Shown here: positions 33,601-42,270 of the stretch, piece by piece
Layout: the number at the start of each line of letters is the position of its first letter
Position numbering within the stretch: position 1 is the first letter of the stretch
From: CAYVVT01 sp964454335
Lineage (GTDB): Bacteria > Fidelibacterota > UBA8477 > JABMPR01
Length of the DNA stretch: 64,000 nt
Assembly: GCA_964454335.1 (NCBI GenBank)
Contig: CAYVVT010000003.1
Coordinates: 186,001 to 250,000 of the forward strand
Reading direction: 5' to 3'
Notes under the pieces: model-generated
Seen by the model: only the letters and a program-made list of their open reading frames with translations
Told to the model about the DNA's origin: nothing
The model's database searches: none
Program-made: the position numbers and the translations under genes

Positions 33601-34904
33601 ACTTTGCCCGATGCATCGACGATTACGAAAAACGCTGGGGCGGTTTCGATGAGCCGTTGGCTGAAATCCCGTTCCTGTTGAAGCGCCTGTCGAGCTTCCT
33701 TGCTGGTGGTGATATCCTGTATCTGAACAACATTGTAGAGTATACTCTCATCCTCCGCCAGGACCGGACTGACGGTGGTTAGGCTCCAGATGATCTCCTT
33801 TTTTCTGGTGACATACCTTTTTTCCAGCGAAAATGGTTTCTTCTCCCTCTGATATGTGGCATACATCTCAGCACTGATCTCATGGTCATCCGGATGCGTA
33901 AGATCCAGAAAGCTTAGATTTTTAATTTGCTCATATGAATATCCAAGCATCTCGCTACCAGCTTCATTTATGGATATAAATTTTCCGGAACTGTCTGTCA
34001 GCATTATGCCGATGGCCGAGGATTCAAAGATGGAACGGAATTTTGCTTCACTATCCCTGAGTCTTTCTTCGGTTTGGACGCGCGCGGTGATATCCTCACC
34101 TGAACTCAATGTTCCTGTGATATTCCCTTTCGCGTCCTTTAAGATCGAATTATGCCAGGCAATGATCTTTTCTTCACCATCCTTCGTTACGACGGCATTC
34201 TCAAAGTATTGAGTTGCTTCTAGTTCTGCTGCCATCACTTGATTAAATACACTTCTAACCTCCCTTTTCATGCGTGCCGGGATAAAATGATCGATCCAAT
34301 CCTTACCGTTGATCTCTTCCTGGTCATAGCCAAGGATCTCACTGCCCTTCTGGTTCAACAGAGTCACCTTGCCTTCAGTATCAAGCGCTATTAAAATTAC
34401 ACCTGCAATATCCAGGTATTGTTGTGCCTTGTCCCTTTCCTCTGTAAGCGCCCCTGCTACCTGTCTGCGCGTAGTGATATCTCGTCCAATTGAAACAAAG
34501 TATTTCGGTATTCCCTCTTTATCCTTAATAGTGGATACGTCATACTCAGTGGGAACCTTGCTGCCATCCTTGCAGATCAGGTCCAGTTCGATCCTGCCAG
34601 TTCCTTTTGATAATACCGCTTCCATGAAGGGTATCGCCCGCTCCAGATCTTCCGGGCTGTAATAAGAAGCTGGGGCTGGTAGCCTGGCGATCTCTTCGTC
34701 ACTGTAACCTGTTATGTCTTTAAAGGCTTGATTCCAGCGTAGAGCTTTAGCACTCGCTGGGTCAAAAAGGAAAAAGGTGTCACGCTGGGCATCCAGAGCC
34801 AATTTGAGGAATGCCATCTCATTGAGATTTTGCTCTTCTGCTTGTTTGCGCTCGGTGGATTCCTGATGACGTACATCTTTATTATGAGGCTTTGGCGTGC
34901 TCAT
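30612..34904 (-). CDS. Giant nine-PAS histidine kinase, NarX/HisKA_3 transmitter
   Basis: A soluble kinase of 1430 residues. The start at 34904 is supported by AAGGAG seven bases upstream; a frame from 34949 is not needed. Nine consecutive PAS/PAC modules are delimited by repeated D-I-T linkers (GRDITTRRQ, GEDITARVQ, QDITTSKE, IDITQRKQ, RDITERRQ, KDITELKI, TDITERKL, KDITDLRQ, HDISERKQ). Modules 6 and 8 are a long variant sharing YWKxPDGLxxDLPV and are clearly internal duplicates. The transmitter has RARLSRDIHDDLGQSLTAI as the His box and DDGVGM and GLLGIRER in the ATPase. No membrane helix is seen, so ligands should be cytoplasmic: small molecules, heme, flavin or other proteins. It is overlapped by its NarL-type regulator gene. 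Confidence 0.95.
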   Translation of the reverse strand: MSTPKPHNKDVRHQESTERKQAEEQNLNEMAFLKLALDAQRDTFFLFDPASAKALRWNQAFKDITGYSDEEIARLPAPASYYSPEDLERAIPFMEAVLSKGTGRIELDLICKDGSKVPTEYDVSTIKDKEGIPKYFVSIGRDITTRRQVAGALTEERDKAQQYLDIAGVILIALDTEGKVTLLNQKGSEILGYDQEEINGKDWIDHFIPARMKREVRSVFNQVMAAELEATQYFENAVVTKDGEEKIIAWHNSILKDAKGNITGTLSSGEDITARVQTEERLRDSEAKFRSIFESSAIGIMLTDSSGKFISINEAGSEMLGYSYEQIKNLSFLDLTHPDDHEISAEMYATYQREKKPFSLEKRYVTRKKEIIWSLTTVSPVLAEDESILYNVVQIQDITTSKEARQALQQERDFSQRLIETAPAFFVIVDASGKVIMMNQLMLDSLGYSEEEVIGKDYLQLFVPADEHDDLRDTFKKLTDYPEMTVNENHILTRDRQQLLVEWHGCPIEDPDAENREFFGVGIDITQRKQTENELEYQHNLMRALIDALPVVLYAKDTDHRYIIGNQEFAHRYGLDDPGQLIGGTDLDNYPKDEAEQYHQDEDKILETQEPEIEISGYWLDKDGNERSLENSKFPFCDKQGQVLGIVGVSRDITERRQMEAELRTTQLHYTDFINSSFDEVTYWKVPDGLKTDLPVNEQVKLLYDIVLIDSNKAGWEKLGFNDKEEVIGKQYQELLRSKNSDELFTEFIKNDYALVDYIHWELLEADREYHSLDTWYGAVEDGRLTHIWATGKDITELKIAEKQLSDSETQTRTMLDHLPSVVWRSDAQGRTTFISSNVKDIYGYTEEEILSAGSELWLGRIHPDDLDLLQEDYQKLFAEGRPMHVEYRIQRKDGKWIWLNDRANFIQEVDDVSYAYGVFTDITERKLIEKELRQTQMQYTEFINASTDEVSYWKMPDGLRSDLPVEQQVDLLLQSICLDANKASWRRVGAKSRDSFVGKSLGELTVTDQYVKVLREFIENDYRFHNHEIEVYLRDGSWLVSLENWFGVIEDGLLTHIWVNSKDITDLRQTTTALEESEARFRNLIQGLPTGVSVTSYTGEILESNPALLNILGYDTKEELLAATATEHWVNPGDRERYWQTASEGPVRDYEVQLSRKDGTPIWISMDSITLSGEGGSRQLLNAMHDISERKQAQQQLEQSHDQLRLLSRRLESIQEEERARLSRDIHDDLGQSLTAIGMDLNRLRKHLPQDSEAQIKEFDELVDLVKTTSTRVQQLSAYLRPGILDDLGLIPAMEWYLSGIADRRDLEVSFDLPADPDLFNPEITTAIYRILQETMTNVFRHAEASSVTVELKEDGEDVIMSVSDDGVGMSEEQISNPLSIGLLGIRERLIPWDGRLEISGGEGRGTRVMVRVPVENILEDHGNDPHRG

Positions 34905-35504
34905 ACTCCATCTCCTTAATTGACAAGAGTGTGGATGAATACAGGACATTCATCAGAATCAATAGCTTATAACTTGAAAATATAAATGCGGTGGTACAGG
35001 ATTACCTAAGAAGAAGAGGAAAATACTGAATGCAGGAACCACTTTGACAGGTCTCTGCTCTACTTGAGGTATTGGATCATCGCTGACATGGAAGCTCCAG
35101 TACTGAAAAATAGAATGATCTGGAGTCGCGCCTGATGTGGAGAATTCTGATACTTCAAATCCTCTAGGACACCTTCAGCAAAAATCGATGAGACACCACG
35201 GTAACACACTGATAAACAGTTAGTTACAAAATATGCCGTAATACCACGGATCAGAAGGTGTCGCAAAGAACCACATAAAAACGTGGCTTTTTGCTTACAG
35301 AAGAATCCTCACCAGAAAACCGGATTCATCAGTGCCATTCCATTGAATGTCGCAGTGGCCCGGTGGTTGCTTGTTAGAATGACTTGACAATGTCTGGAAT
35401 CTCTTCGGTCTGGCAGCAATGTATATTGACCCATTCAGGATCAGAGTACCTGCTTAGGAATCCTTATCATTCTGACTTACCTTTCGATCAGAGAAAGCAA
35501 TATC
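34905..35504. other. Divergent intergenic region, 600 bases
   Basis: This gap lies between the nine-PAS kinase and the divergent heme-PP2C phosphatase gene, so it should hold promoters for both and is a candidate target for the NarL-type regulator. I see no convincing gene. A weak hairpin followed by a T-run (CCAC ... GTGGCTTTTT, near 35270-35292) is too short to call a terminator. A 68-codon frame on the - strand (35060-35266) has neither a ribosome-binding site nor protein-like composition. Confidence 0.5.
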
Positions 35505-37109
35505 ATGCTTACAGCGATAGTGAAACACCTGAAAACCTTCAGGTATGCGTGGATTCTGGGGCTAATCTGGACTGCCATCGCATCTGCCTCACTCATACAC
35601 AATATCAACAGGATCAACACCAATATCGTGAAGGGAGCAACTCTTCAGGCCTTGATCGCTTATGAGGAAGATATTTCCTACAGGCGCTGGAATGCGAACC
35701 ATGGTGGTGTTTATGTGCCCGTGAGCGACATCGCCGTTCCGAACAAATATCTGGAAGGGATACCAGGACGTATAATTATCTCCACCGAGGGAGATACCCT
35801 TACCTTGATGAATCCCGCTTATATGACCCGTCAGGTCAATGAGATAGAATTACTGAGCATGGGGGTTATTTCTAATCTCACCAGCCTCAATCCAGTACGT
35901 CCGGGGAACAAAGCAGATGATTGGGAAACCAGAGCACTCCAGTCCATGGATGCGGGTGAAATTGAAATCACTGAAACGGTTCCCTGGAACGGGCAGGAGT
36001 TCTTCCGTTTCATGCGACCTTTGTATACCGAGAGGTCCTGTTTGAAATGTCATGCCCAACATGGGTTCAGTGAAGGTGACTTGCGTGGCGGGATCAGCAT
36101 CAGTATTCCTATGCAGCATCTGCACGAGCTGGGTGTTCAGGATCGCAGAAGAACTGCACAGTGGCATGTGACCTTCTGGCTTCTTGGATCTATGGGAATT
36201 TTCGCTGGAACAGTCAGTCTCAGGAATAAGGAACTGCAAAGGATCAAGGCTTACAAAGAAGTAAGCCGGTCTGAAAAGAAGTACCGCAGTGTCGCAACCG
36301 AGCTGGACATTAAGAATACTGAGTTAGAGAAGGCCTATCAGATCATTCAGAAACAGAAGGAGCGCATGGAGGATGAACTAACCGTCGGGCATGAGATCCA
36401 GATGAGTATGCTTCCGCTGATCTTTCCTGCATTTCCTGACCATGACGAATTTGAGGTCTTTGCTCAACTGGAACCAGCACGGGAAGTAGGCGGTGATTTT
36501 TATGATTTTTATCTCCTGGACGAAGAACATTTCTGCTTCTGTATCGGTGACGTGTCAGGGAAGGGTGTTCCTGCGGCCTTGTTCATGGCTGTTAGCAAAA
36601 CCCTGATCAAATCCCAAGCAGCCGAGAGTCTATCGACTGCAAAGATCCTCACGCAGGTGAATCGGGAACTCAGTAAGGATAACACGACGGATATGTTCGT
36701 CACTCTCTTCATCTGCATTCTGAACATTAGAACAGGACAATTGCTCTATACGAACGCAGGACATAACCCACCTTACCTGAAACATGCCATGAGTGAGCGT
36801 CTCACCCGTTTAGACAAAAGACACGGTACGATCCTGGGTGTCATTGAAGATCAGACCTATGAAGAAGCCCGTATTCAACTGGAGGTCGGAGATTCAATCC
36901 TTCTCTATACCGATGGTGTCACTGAGGCTGTCAATCCTAAGGATATCCAATACTCCGAAGAGAGCCTGGTGCGGTTACTGGAATCCAGGGATTTTAACTC
37001 AGTGAAAGATCTTGTGGCCTCTGTAATGAAATCAGTAACAGATTTTGAAGCAGGTGCCGAGAGAGCTGATGATATTACTATACTTGCAGTTGAATTTCAG
37101 GATCATTAA
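35505..37109 (+). CDS. Membrane PP2C-type phosphatase with periplasmic CxxCH heme sensor domain
   Basis: A 534-residue protein with a membrane helix at residues 15-35, a periplasmic DUF3365/Tll0287-like domain, a second helix near 222-241, a coiled coil (about 250-290) and a C-terminal PPM/SpoIIE-RsbU phosphatase domain. The sensor domain contains CLKCH at residues 179-183, a covalent heme-c attachment motif, next to RPLYTERS. The phosphatase has all the usual metal and core motifs: EVGGDFYDFY, GDVSGKGVPAALFMA, NAGHNPPYL, LLYTDGVTEA and ADDITILAV. RsbU-type phosphatases dephosphorylate STAS antagonists in partner switching. The four STAS-like genes 6 kb away are natural candidate substrates. 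The heme suggests sensing of redox state or a gas; that is inferred. Confidence 0.9.
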   Translation: MLTAIVKHLKTFRYAWILGLIWTAIASASLIHNINRINTNIVKGATLQALIAYEEDISYRRWNANHGGVYVPVSDIAVPNKYLEGIPGRIIISTEGDTLTLMNPAYMTRQVNEIELLSMGVISNLTSLNPVRPGNKADDWETRALQSMDAGEIEITETVPWNGQEFFRFMRPLYTERSCLKCHAQHGFSEGDLRGGISISIPMQHLHELGVQDRRRTAQWHVTFWLLGSMGIFAGTVSLRNKELQRIKAYKEVSRSEKKYRSVATELDIKNTELEKAYQIIQKQKERMEDELTVGHEIQMSMLPLIFPAFPDHDEFEVFAQLEPAREVGGDFYDFYLLDEEHFCFCIGDVSGKGVPAALFMAVSKTLIKSQAAESLSTAKILTQVNRELSKDNTTDMFVTLFICILNIRTGQLLYTNAGHNPPYLKHAMSERLTRLDKRHGTILGVIEDQTYEEARIQLEVGDSILLYTDGVTEAVNPKDIQYSEESLVRLLESRDFNSVKDLVASVMKSVTDFEAGAERADDITILAVEFQDH

Positions 37110-37377
37110 ATACCCAAATCCAACTTCTTCATAAGGTTAATATTTCATCGATACTGCTGTAAAGCTCTGATATACAGCATGTTACAAAATAGAGCTAATG
37201 CTACCAGCTCATTCGCTTGAGTTGCAGACGCTCAGATACAATTGCTTCGATGCTGCGTTCACTTAAACTGGATCAGAAGGTCAGGAGCAAAAGGCGATCA
37301 GCGCAGTGTAGCCAGGGTTGGTACCTGCTCAAAGATTACACGGACTGGCAGGGTACAAGGGACCGTTCACCCGAGGC

Positions 37378-37569
37378 CTATCCCCTCGTCAGATAAACCA
37401 CTCTCCGGACCAGGCCAATGATCGAACCCACGATCAGCATGGCGCCAGCCACCTTGAGTGCTTCTATGTAGAATGCGATGCCTGCCACGATGTAAAAGGT
37501 GAACCTGGTGGCGCCGAACCAGGTGAATTCGTTGGTCATTGCCTCTCGTTTCCGTACTTCATCAGTCAT
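37378..37569 (-). CDS. Small membrane protein
   Basis: A 63-residue protein with two hydrophobic segments (FTFYIVAGIAFYIEALKVAG and MLIVGSIIGLVRRVVYL) and a charged N-terminus (MTDEVRKREAM). The ATG at 37569 has a GAGGG site six bases upstream; a TTG in the same frame at 37575 is less likely. It begins 18 bases after the ceramidase-like gene ends and is probably co-transcribed with it. The two-helix hairpin suggests an inner-membrane peptide. I do not recognise a family, and no function is proposed beyond an envelope location. A real gene is likely because of the strong ribosome-binding site and tight linkage. Confidence 0.65.
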   Translation of the reverse strand: MTDEVRKREAMTNEFTWFGATRFTFYIVAGIAFYIEALKVAGAMLIVGSIIGLVRRVVYLTRG

Positions 37570-37587
37570 TTTCAATCCCTCACATTT

Positions 37588-39093
37588 CTATTTTTTCTTC
37601 ACTCGTGGCGCCAATCGGTACCATGGTTTCTCCGGAGGTGCCACCATTTCTGCGTGTGTCTCTGCGACACGCGTGCCGGCATTCTTCCCAAAGAGAGAGC
37701 CGCAGATCTCGTACCCTCCCCGTTTGTACTGCTCAGGGGTTGTAAAATACCCCAGATGTCCATTCGTCAGACCCAGGATCCACGTGTGCGGATAGCCCTC
37801 CGCCAGGATCTGCTGTTTCAAGCGCATGCCCAGAATTGATGTTGGTTCGCCAGGCCAGGTGCACATGAGGATGTCCCCGATCTTCACCTGGGTTAGCTCG
37901 GCTGAGGCTGGAAAGACGCTTTTCAGGGGCACTTTGAGATCCGGGAACAGTCGCTGCAGACACCTCGTCGTATCCTTGGTACAGTTCCAGACATGTATCA
38001 TGGGTGGAGAGAAGCGGATGTTTGTGCTGGTGACCTCCCAATCCTGTTCACATTCCTCGAAATTCGCCAGATTGATCTGGAACTGATCTGCAAACAGGCC
38101 TCCCAGAGAATCAATGGCTCTGTGGCCATGGTCTGCAGGTTGGATATCACCCTCAGCGCCGTTCAGGAAGAGGAGTTCCACCTTCCGGTGAGATTCGCCC
38201 TTTGCAGGGAGAATGGCTTCCGATGCCCGCTCGATGCCACCGGGTAAGTCTGCGCTGAACTTCAGGTTCCCAGCCCCCAGGCAGGTCCCGTGCACGGCGA
38301 TGTTCACCAGGCCCCCCTGCCAGCCACCCTTTTCTGAGTAGGCCAGAAGGACGTTGGCAACAGAATCGACCGGGCTGCCATCCTTGCGTCGGTTCTTCTG
38401 CACGTGCTGGGTTGGAAAATCTCCATGATACAGCGTCACTGGCTTCAGATCCTGCTGGGCCCGTTTAACCACTTCAGCGCAAGTTTCAGTGAGGAGGTTC
38501 AGGATGTCGGGTTGATACTTGTCGGCAGCGATGGCGCCCCACAGTTTGCTCTTGCTCAGTGTCCCGGGCCCACTATGGGTATGTGTGGCGGAGATCAGGA
38601 TATCATCGATCTCTATCGCATGGGCCAGCAGCTGTTTCTCGATCTTCCCGGCCATCCAGGCTGTCACCGCCACCACGTCCAGGCTCATGAACAGGAGTTC
38701 CCGCTCACCCTTCTGCAGCAGCATGGCCTTGACATGGATGGAATCCAGGACTCCTTCGGCCGGTTTGAAATGGGTGGCGTAGCCGTGGTGATGGTGAATG
38801 CCCCATTTCTTGATGGGTTTCCGTCGCTTTGGACTGCCATATCCGGCTAGGGGAACGCCCTCCGGGAGCTCCAGGGCCATGGCTGCAACGCCGGCGTACA
38901 ATTGTGTGGCGGCGGTATCACTCTTCATTTGTAGCTCTGGTTGCTTTGCCCTTTTGAAAAGCGAGAAGCGTTTCTGTTGTCTCAGCGAATCTGTCGATCC
39001 GCTTGATCGATTCGCGGGATTGGGCTCAGAAAACTGCTTCGCATTTACCGCGAAAACCAGCGTCAGACTGAATAATACTACGCGTAACATCAT
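37588..39093 (-). CDS. Neutral/alkaline ceramidase-like secreted hydrolase
   Basis: About 501 residues with a signal peptide (MMLRVVLFSLTLVFAVNA). The N-terminal domain resembles neutral ceramidases: AGYGSPKRR near the start, LDVVAV, the zinc-ligand segment SATHTHSGPG, HGTCLGAGN and LFLNGAEGDIQP. The C-terminal region has TWPGEPTSILG and LTNGHLGYFTTPEQYKRGGY, also seen in this family. Such enzymes cleave the amide of ceramide or related N-acyl lipids and are periplasmic or secreted. A related family of unknown substrate shares the same fold, so 'ceramidase' is a homology label. I chose the ATG pair at 39093-39088, which gives the signal peptide; a TTG at 39108 is possible. A two-helix membrane peptide gene follows 18 bases later. 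Confidence 0.78.
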   Translation of the reverse strand: MMLRVVLFSLTLVFAVNAKQFSEPNPANRSSGSTDSLRQQKRFSLFKRAKQPELQMKSDTAATQLYAGVAAMALELPEGVPLAGYGSPKRRKPIKKWGIHHHHGYATHFKPAEGVLDSIHVKAMLLQKGERELLFMSLDVVAVTAWMAGKIEKQLLAHAIEIDDILISATHTHSGPGTLSKSKLWGAIAADKYQPDILNLLTETCAEVVKRAQQDLKPVTLYHGDFPTQHVQKNRRKDGSPVDSVANVLLAYSEKGGWQGGLVNIAVHGTCLGAGNLKFSADLPGGIERASEAILPAKGESHRKVELLFLNGAEGDIQPADHGHRAIDSLGGLFADQFQINLANFEECEQDWEVTSTNIRFSPPMIHVWNCTKDTTRCLQRLFPDLKVPLKSVFPASAELTQVKIGDILMCTWPGEPTSILGMRLKQQILAEGYPHTWILGLTNGHLGYFTTPEQYKRGGYEICGSLFGKNAGTRVAETHAEMVAPPEKPWYRLAPRVKKK

Positions 39094-39207
39094 AAGTGTC
39101 GTCCCCAATGGTATCCGTTAATGAATAAGTGCAAGATATGAGAGATGATCTGAATATCCACTGCTAAGCATGGATCGAGCCATACGATTCCGCTATCTCA
39201 CATGCTA

Positions 39208-39246
39208 GAAGCAGAAGCCCCCGTCATCGACGGGGGCTTCTGCTTC
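39208..39246 (-). terminator. Perfect 18-base-pair hairpin after the RND exporter gene
   Basis: GAAGCAGAAGCCCCCGTC (39208-39225) pairs perfectly with 39229-39246 around a three-base loop. It starts 10 bases after the stop of the exporter gene on the - strand and lies before the ceramidase-like gene. There is no T-run on the - strand side, so it may be a Rho-assisted terminator or an mRNA-stabilising structure rather than a classical intrinsic terminator. Confidence 0.6.
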
Positions 39247-39256
39247 ACCTGATGTT

Positions 39257-42061
39257 CTATTCTTCCGGAGATTCAGCAGGAATATCCACAGGTTCTTCCG
39301 CCTCAACCTGAGCAGGCCCTTTTCTGTCTAGGATGTAACCACCCATACCTGCCAACACCGGGATCACCAGCGTGGTGGCAAGAAAACAGGCCCCGACACC
39401 GATGAGCAGTGTGATGCCCAGATCGCCTATCCCGGCCATGCGGGCAAACCACAGAGACCCGAACGCCAGCATCGTGGTCAGTGATGTTAGCAGGATGGCT
39501 CGACCGGTGGAGGCGAAGACGATCTTATGTGCTTTCCGTCCCTCCACATTATAACGGTGGATGATATGGACACCGTCATCGATACCGATACCGATGATGA
39601 TGGGTACCGCGTAGATCCCCACCAGGGTGAGCATCATTCCAGCGAGATCCATGATCCCCAGCATGATCAGCACACCAAAGATTAGAGGTACAATGGCCAG
39701 CAGCGCTTTCCAGATGCTGCGGAAGTCGGCCAGCAACAGCAGGAAGATGAGTACCAGAGCGATCTGCATGGCAAATTTACCATCAGTCATCATTCCGGTA
39801 AGCAGTGCGTGATAGACAACTGCCATACCCGTGGCCCGAGGACTGACCTTCTTCATATCCTCTACCAGCAGCTCCATGTACTGCCGGTCCCATATGTTCT
39901 CCCGAGAAAAAACGTAGATAAGGAAATGCTTTCCTGATTTACCGACATACTGGTCGCTGATCTCCCGGGGCAGGGATTCGATGGTGAGGGTTTCCGTATT
40001 GGCCATACGCAGCACCGCCGGTTTGAAATGCTCGGCAAATTGTTGGTGGAACAGCTGTACATCAGCAGGTGTCACCGAGTCCTGTGAGGTCAACTTCTCG
40101 CGGAGCTGTGAAAGATTTCCGACTGAGATATCAGCCATACTGGGTCTCAATTCCTTGTGCAATGCAACGATGGAGGAATCCTCTGCGTCATGGATGACAC
40201 CAACCAGCAGTCCGGCCTTGAGATAGACCTTGTCCTGGCCACCGATGAGGGCCATGGTCTGGATTTCCATGACATTGGCCTCCAAGCGCTCCACCTCGGC
40301 CACCAACCGGTCAAGCTCTTCCTGTGTCACAGTCAGTTTGATCCTGGCATCCGCCATGGCCTGGTGCACCTCGGCGACGAGAGCTTTGCGCTTCTCCTGC
40401 TCCCCTTCCGGTGGTAGCAGGTCTACAATTGATCTTACCACACCTACGGTTTCGGCGTCCCTGGCCTTCTCGGTAAGTTCATATGCTTCTTCAAGTGTGG
40501 TTGCCGTGACCATGGCATTGTCTGGATCCATATTGAAGGTTTCGATCATCCGATCCTGCAGCTCCATGGATTTGAGCCCCTTGGGCAGCAGGTTCCGGCT
40601 GTCATAATCCACCTCCAGCTGAAATCCCCGGTATGCAAAGAAAACAACGATGATCGCCACAGCAAAGATGGTGAATACCCAATTCCGTGAGAGCCACTGT
40701 GCAAAAGAACCCAGGAAGCCATATGAGATATCACGAGGTGTCTTCTGTGGAGCGTTCCTGCGTATCCGGCTCCAGAAACGTTCCCGGAGGACCAGCAGCA
40801 TCGGCAGGGCTGTGATGGCGGCTAGCATTGTCATAAGCAGACCGCCCCCGAGAACCAGCCCGAATTGTCGCATACCGTCGGTACGGGCAAAGATGAGGGT
40901 CATGAATGCGATTGCAGTTGTAAAACCACCTGTGATAATGCCTTTACCTGAACGGGTCAGGGCTGCGTTCATTGAAACGAGGACATCCTCCCCTTTTGCC
41001 CTCCACTCGGTATATACAGCTATGATATGAATGGAGAAATCGATACCCAGACCAACCAGCATGGCTCCCATCATGGCGGTGAGCATATTGAGTTGTCCAG
41101 CCAGTGGATAGGCCAGACCCATGGCCCAGATAACACCAAAAATGACAGTAAACACGGCCAGGAAGGGGGCGATGATCATTCTGAACGCTACCATAAACAG
41201 GATGAGTACACCTGCCAAAGCGGCCAGGGTGATGACGATCATATCGGTACTGATCGCCGCCATCTTGTCCCGCCCGATGACAATGGAACCGGTTAGTCCA
41301 GCATCCACACCGAATTTCTCTGCAATTGGCCACATCACGGCTTCGATGGAATCCGGGCATTCAACCATTGGATCGAGATCGTAAATGGTGAAGGTGGTCA
41401 TCACCTGGAAGATCATCATCCTGCGGTCCCAGCTCTGTGAATACCCACTGCCGAACAGGATAGCATTACTGGCCGCTGCGCCAGCGCCATCCGTCTGATT
41501 TTCCAGGGCATCATCGAATGCGTCCACCCAGGTCTGGATACCGTCTAGGAACCTCACTGCTCCGTGCTCCTGTTCCAGGTTGGAGATCTGCTCTTCGCTC
41601 TGGATGTATTCCTTCTCAAAACTGTCATTGAGATTGGTCAGAAATCCAGACAGGTTGGGATCTTCGAACAGTGATCGACTGTTCTCAAGATCTTTGGTCT
41701 TCATGAGCATCAGGGCATGGTCGGCGACAAAGTCCTGGGGGGCCTTGTAGATCACATCATTGATGTATTGTTCCAGACCCTCCACTGCGGGTACCACCTC
41801 TTCGGCAAAGGCCTGCAATGCATCAGCGTCCCCCTCCGCTACGATGTAGAGAGTGGAAGTAGCGTTATATTCCTCCGAGATGGTATTCAGCTCCATGATA
41901 GAGGGATCATCCTGGGGCATCATGTCCTGGTACTCCGTTGAAATGGACAACTCTCCCATGAGGCCCATGCAGATGACAGTGACGATGCCGATCCATAGGA
42001 ACATCCACCATGGACTGTTCACGACATAACTGGCGATTGCAGATAAGAAGCGATCACGCAT
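39257..42061 (-). CDS. RND superfamily (MMPL/HpnN-like) exporter
   Basis: A 934-residue inner-membrane transporter with the two-fold RND build. A helix near residues 15-37 is followed by a large periplasmic domain, helices at about 270-430, a seventh helix around 462-480, a second periplasmic domain and a final helix bundle at about 740-905. Segments MLVGLGIDFSIHIIAVYTEW and IIIGIGIDDGVHIIHRYNVE are the equivalent helix-4-like repeats with the conserved Asp of the proton relay. It belongs to the MMPL/'predicted exporter of the RND superfamily' group, whose members move lipids or hopanoids towards the outer membrane. No adaptor or outer-membrane channel gene is adjacent. The start has an AGGAAAGGGG site. 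Substrate unknown. Confidence 0.92.
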   Translation of the reverse strand: MRDRFLSAIASYVVNSPWWMFLWIGIVTVICMGLMGELSISTEYQDMMPQDDPSIMELNTISEEYNATSTLYIVAEGDADALQAFAEEVVPAVEGLEQYINDVIYKAPQDFVADHALMLMKTKDLENSRSLFEDPNLSGFLTNLNDSFEKEYIQSEEQISNLEQEHGAVRFLDGIQTWVDAFDDALENQTDGAGAAASNAILFGSGYSQSWDRRMMIFQVMTTFTIYDLDPMVECPDSIEAVMWPIAEKFGVDAGLTGSIVIGRDKMAAISTDMIVITLAALAGVLILFMVAFRMIIAPFLAVFTVIFGVIWAMGLAYPLAGQLNMLTAMMGAMLVGLGIDFSIHIIAVYTEWRAKGEDVLVSMNAALTRSGKGIITGGFTTAIAFMTLIFARTDGMRQFGLVLGGGLLMTMLAAITALPMLLVLRERFWSRIRRNAPQKTPRDISYGFLGSFAQWLSRNWVFTIFAVAIIVVFFAYRGFQLEVDYDSRNLLPKGLKSMELQDRMIETFNMDPDNAMVTATTLEEAYELTEKARDAETVGVVRSIVDLLPPEGEQEKRKALVAEVHQAMADARIKLTVTQEELDRLVAEVERLEANVMEIQTMALIGGQDKVYLKAGLLVGVIHDAEDSSIVALHKELRPSMADISVGNLSQLREKLTSQDSVTPADVQLFHQQFAEHFKPAVLRMANTETLTIESLPREISDQYVGKSGKHFLIYVFSRENIWDRQYMELLVEDMKKVSPRATGMAVVYHALLTGMMTDGKFAMQIALVLIFLLLLADFRSIWKALLAIVPLIFGVLIMLGIMDLAGMMLTLVGIYAVPIIIGIGIDDGVHIIHRYNVEGRKAHKIVFASTGRAILLTSLTTMLAFGSLWFARMAGIGDLGITLLIGVGACFLATTLVIPVLAGMGGYILDRKGPAQVEAEEPVDIPAESPEE

Positions 42062-42270
42062 GAGGTTTCCCCTTTCCTCTTCTTCTGTAGATCCGATGTG
42101 CGTAGAAGTTAATTCCGGCCGGTCCTTAATTCAGCAAAAAGCCAGGTTGAATGGCCACCAGCCATGACAAAAAAAATAGACATCGGCAGTTCTACCTATC
42201 CAGGGACGATGGCTGTTTGTTCCAGCCTGATATCACCATAACTTTGCATCATCGATACAAGGGGGTGATC

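Noticed and set aside
35060..35266. A 68-codon frame on the - strand between the kinase and phosphatase genes
   Set aside because: It has no ribosome-binding site, no protein-like motif and no neighbour on its strand within reach. The region is better seen as a promoter region.
38404..38850. A 148-codon frame opposite the ceramidase-like gene
   Set aside because: The opposite strand has the conserved zinc motif and a signal peptide; this one has neither start signal nor domain.
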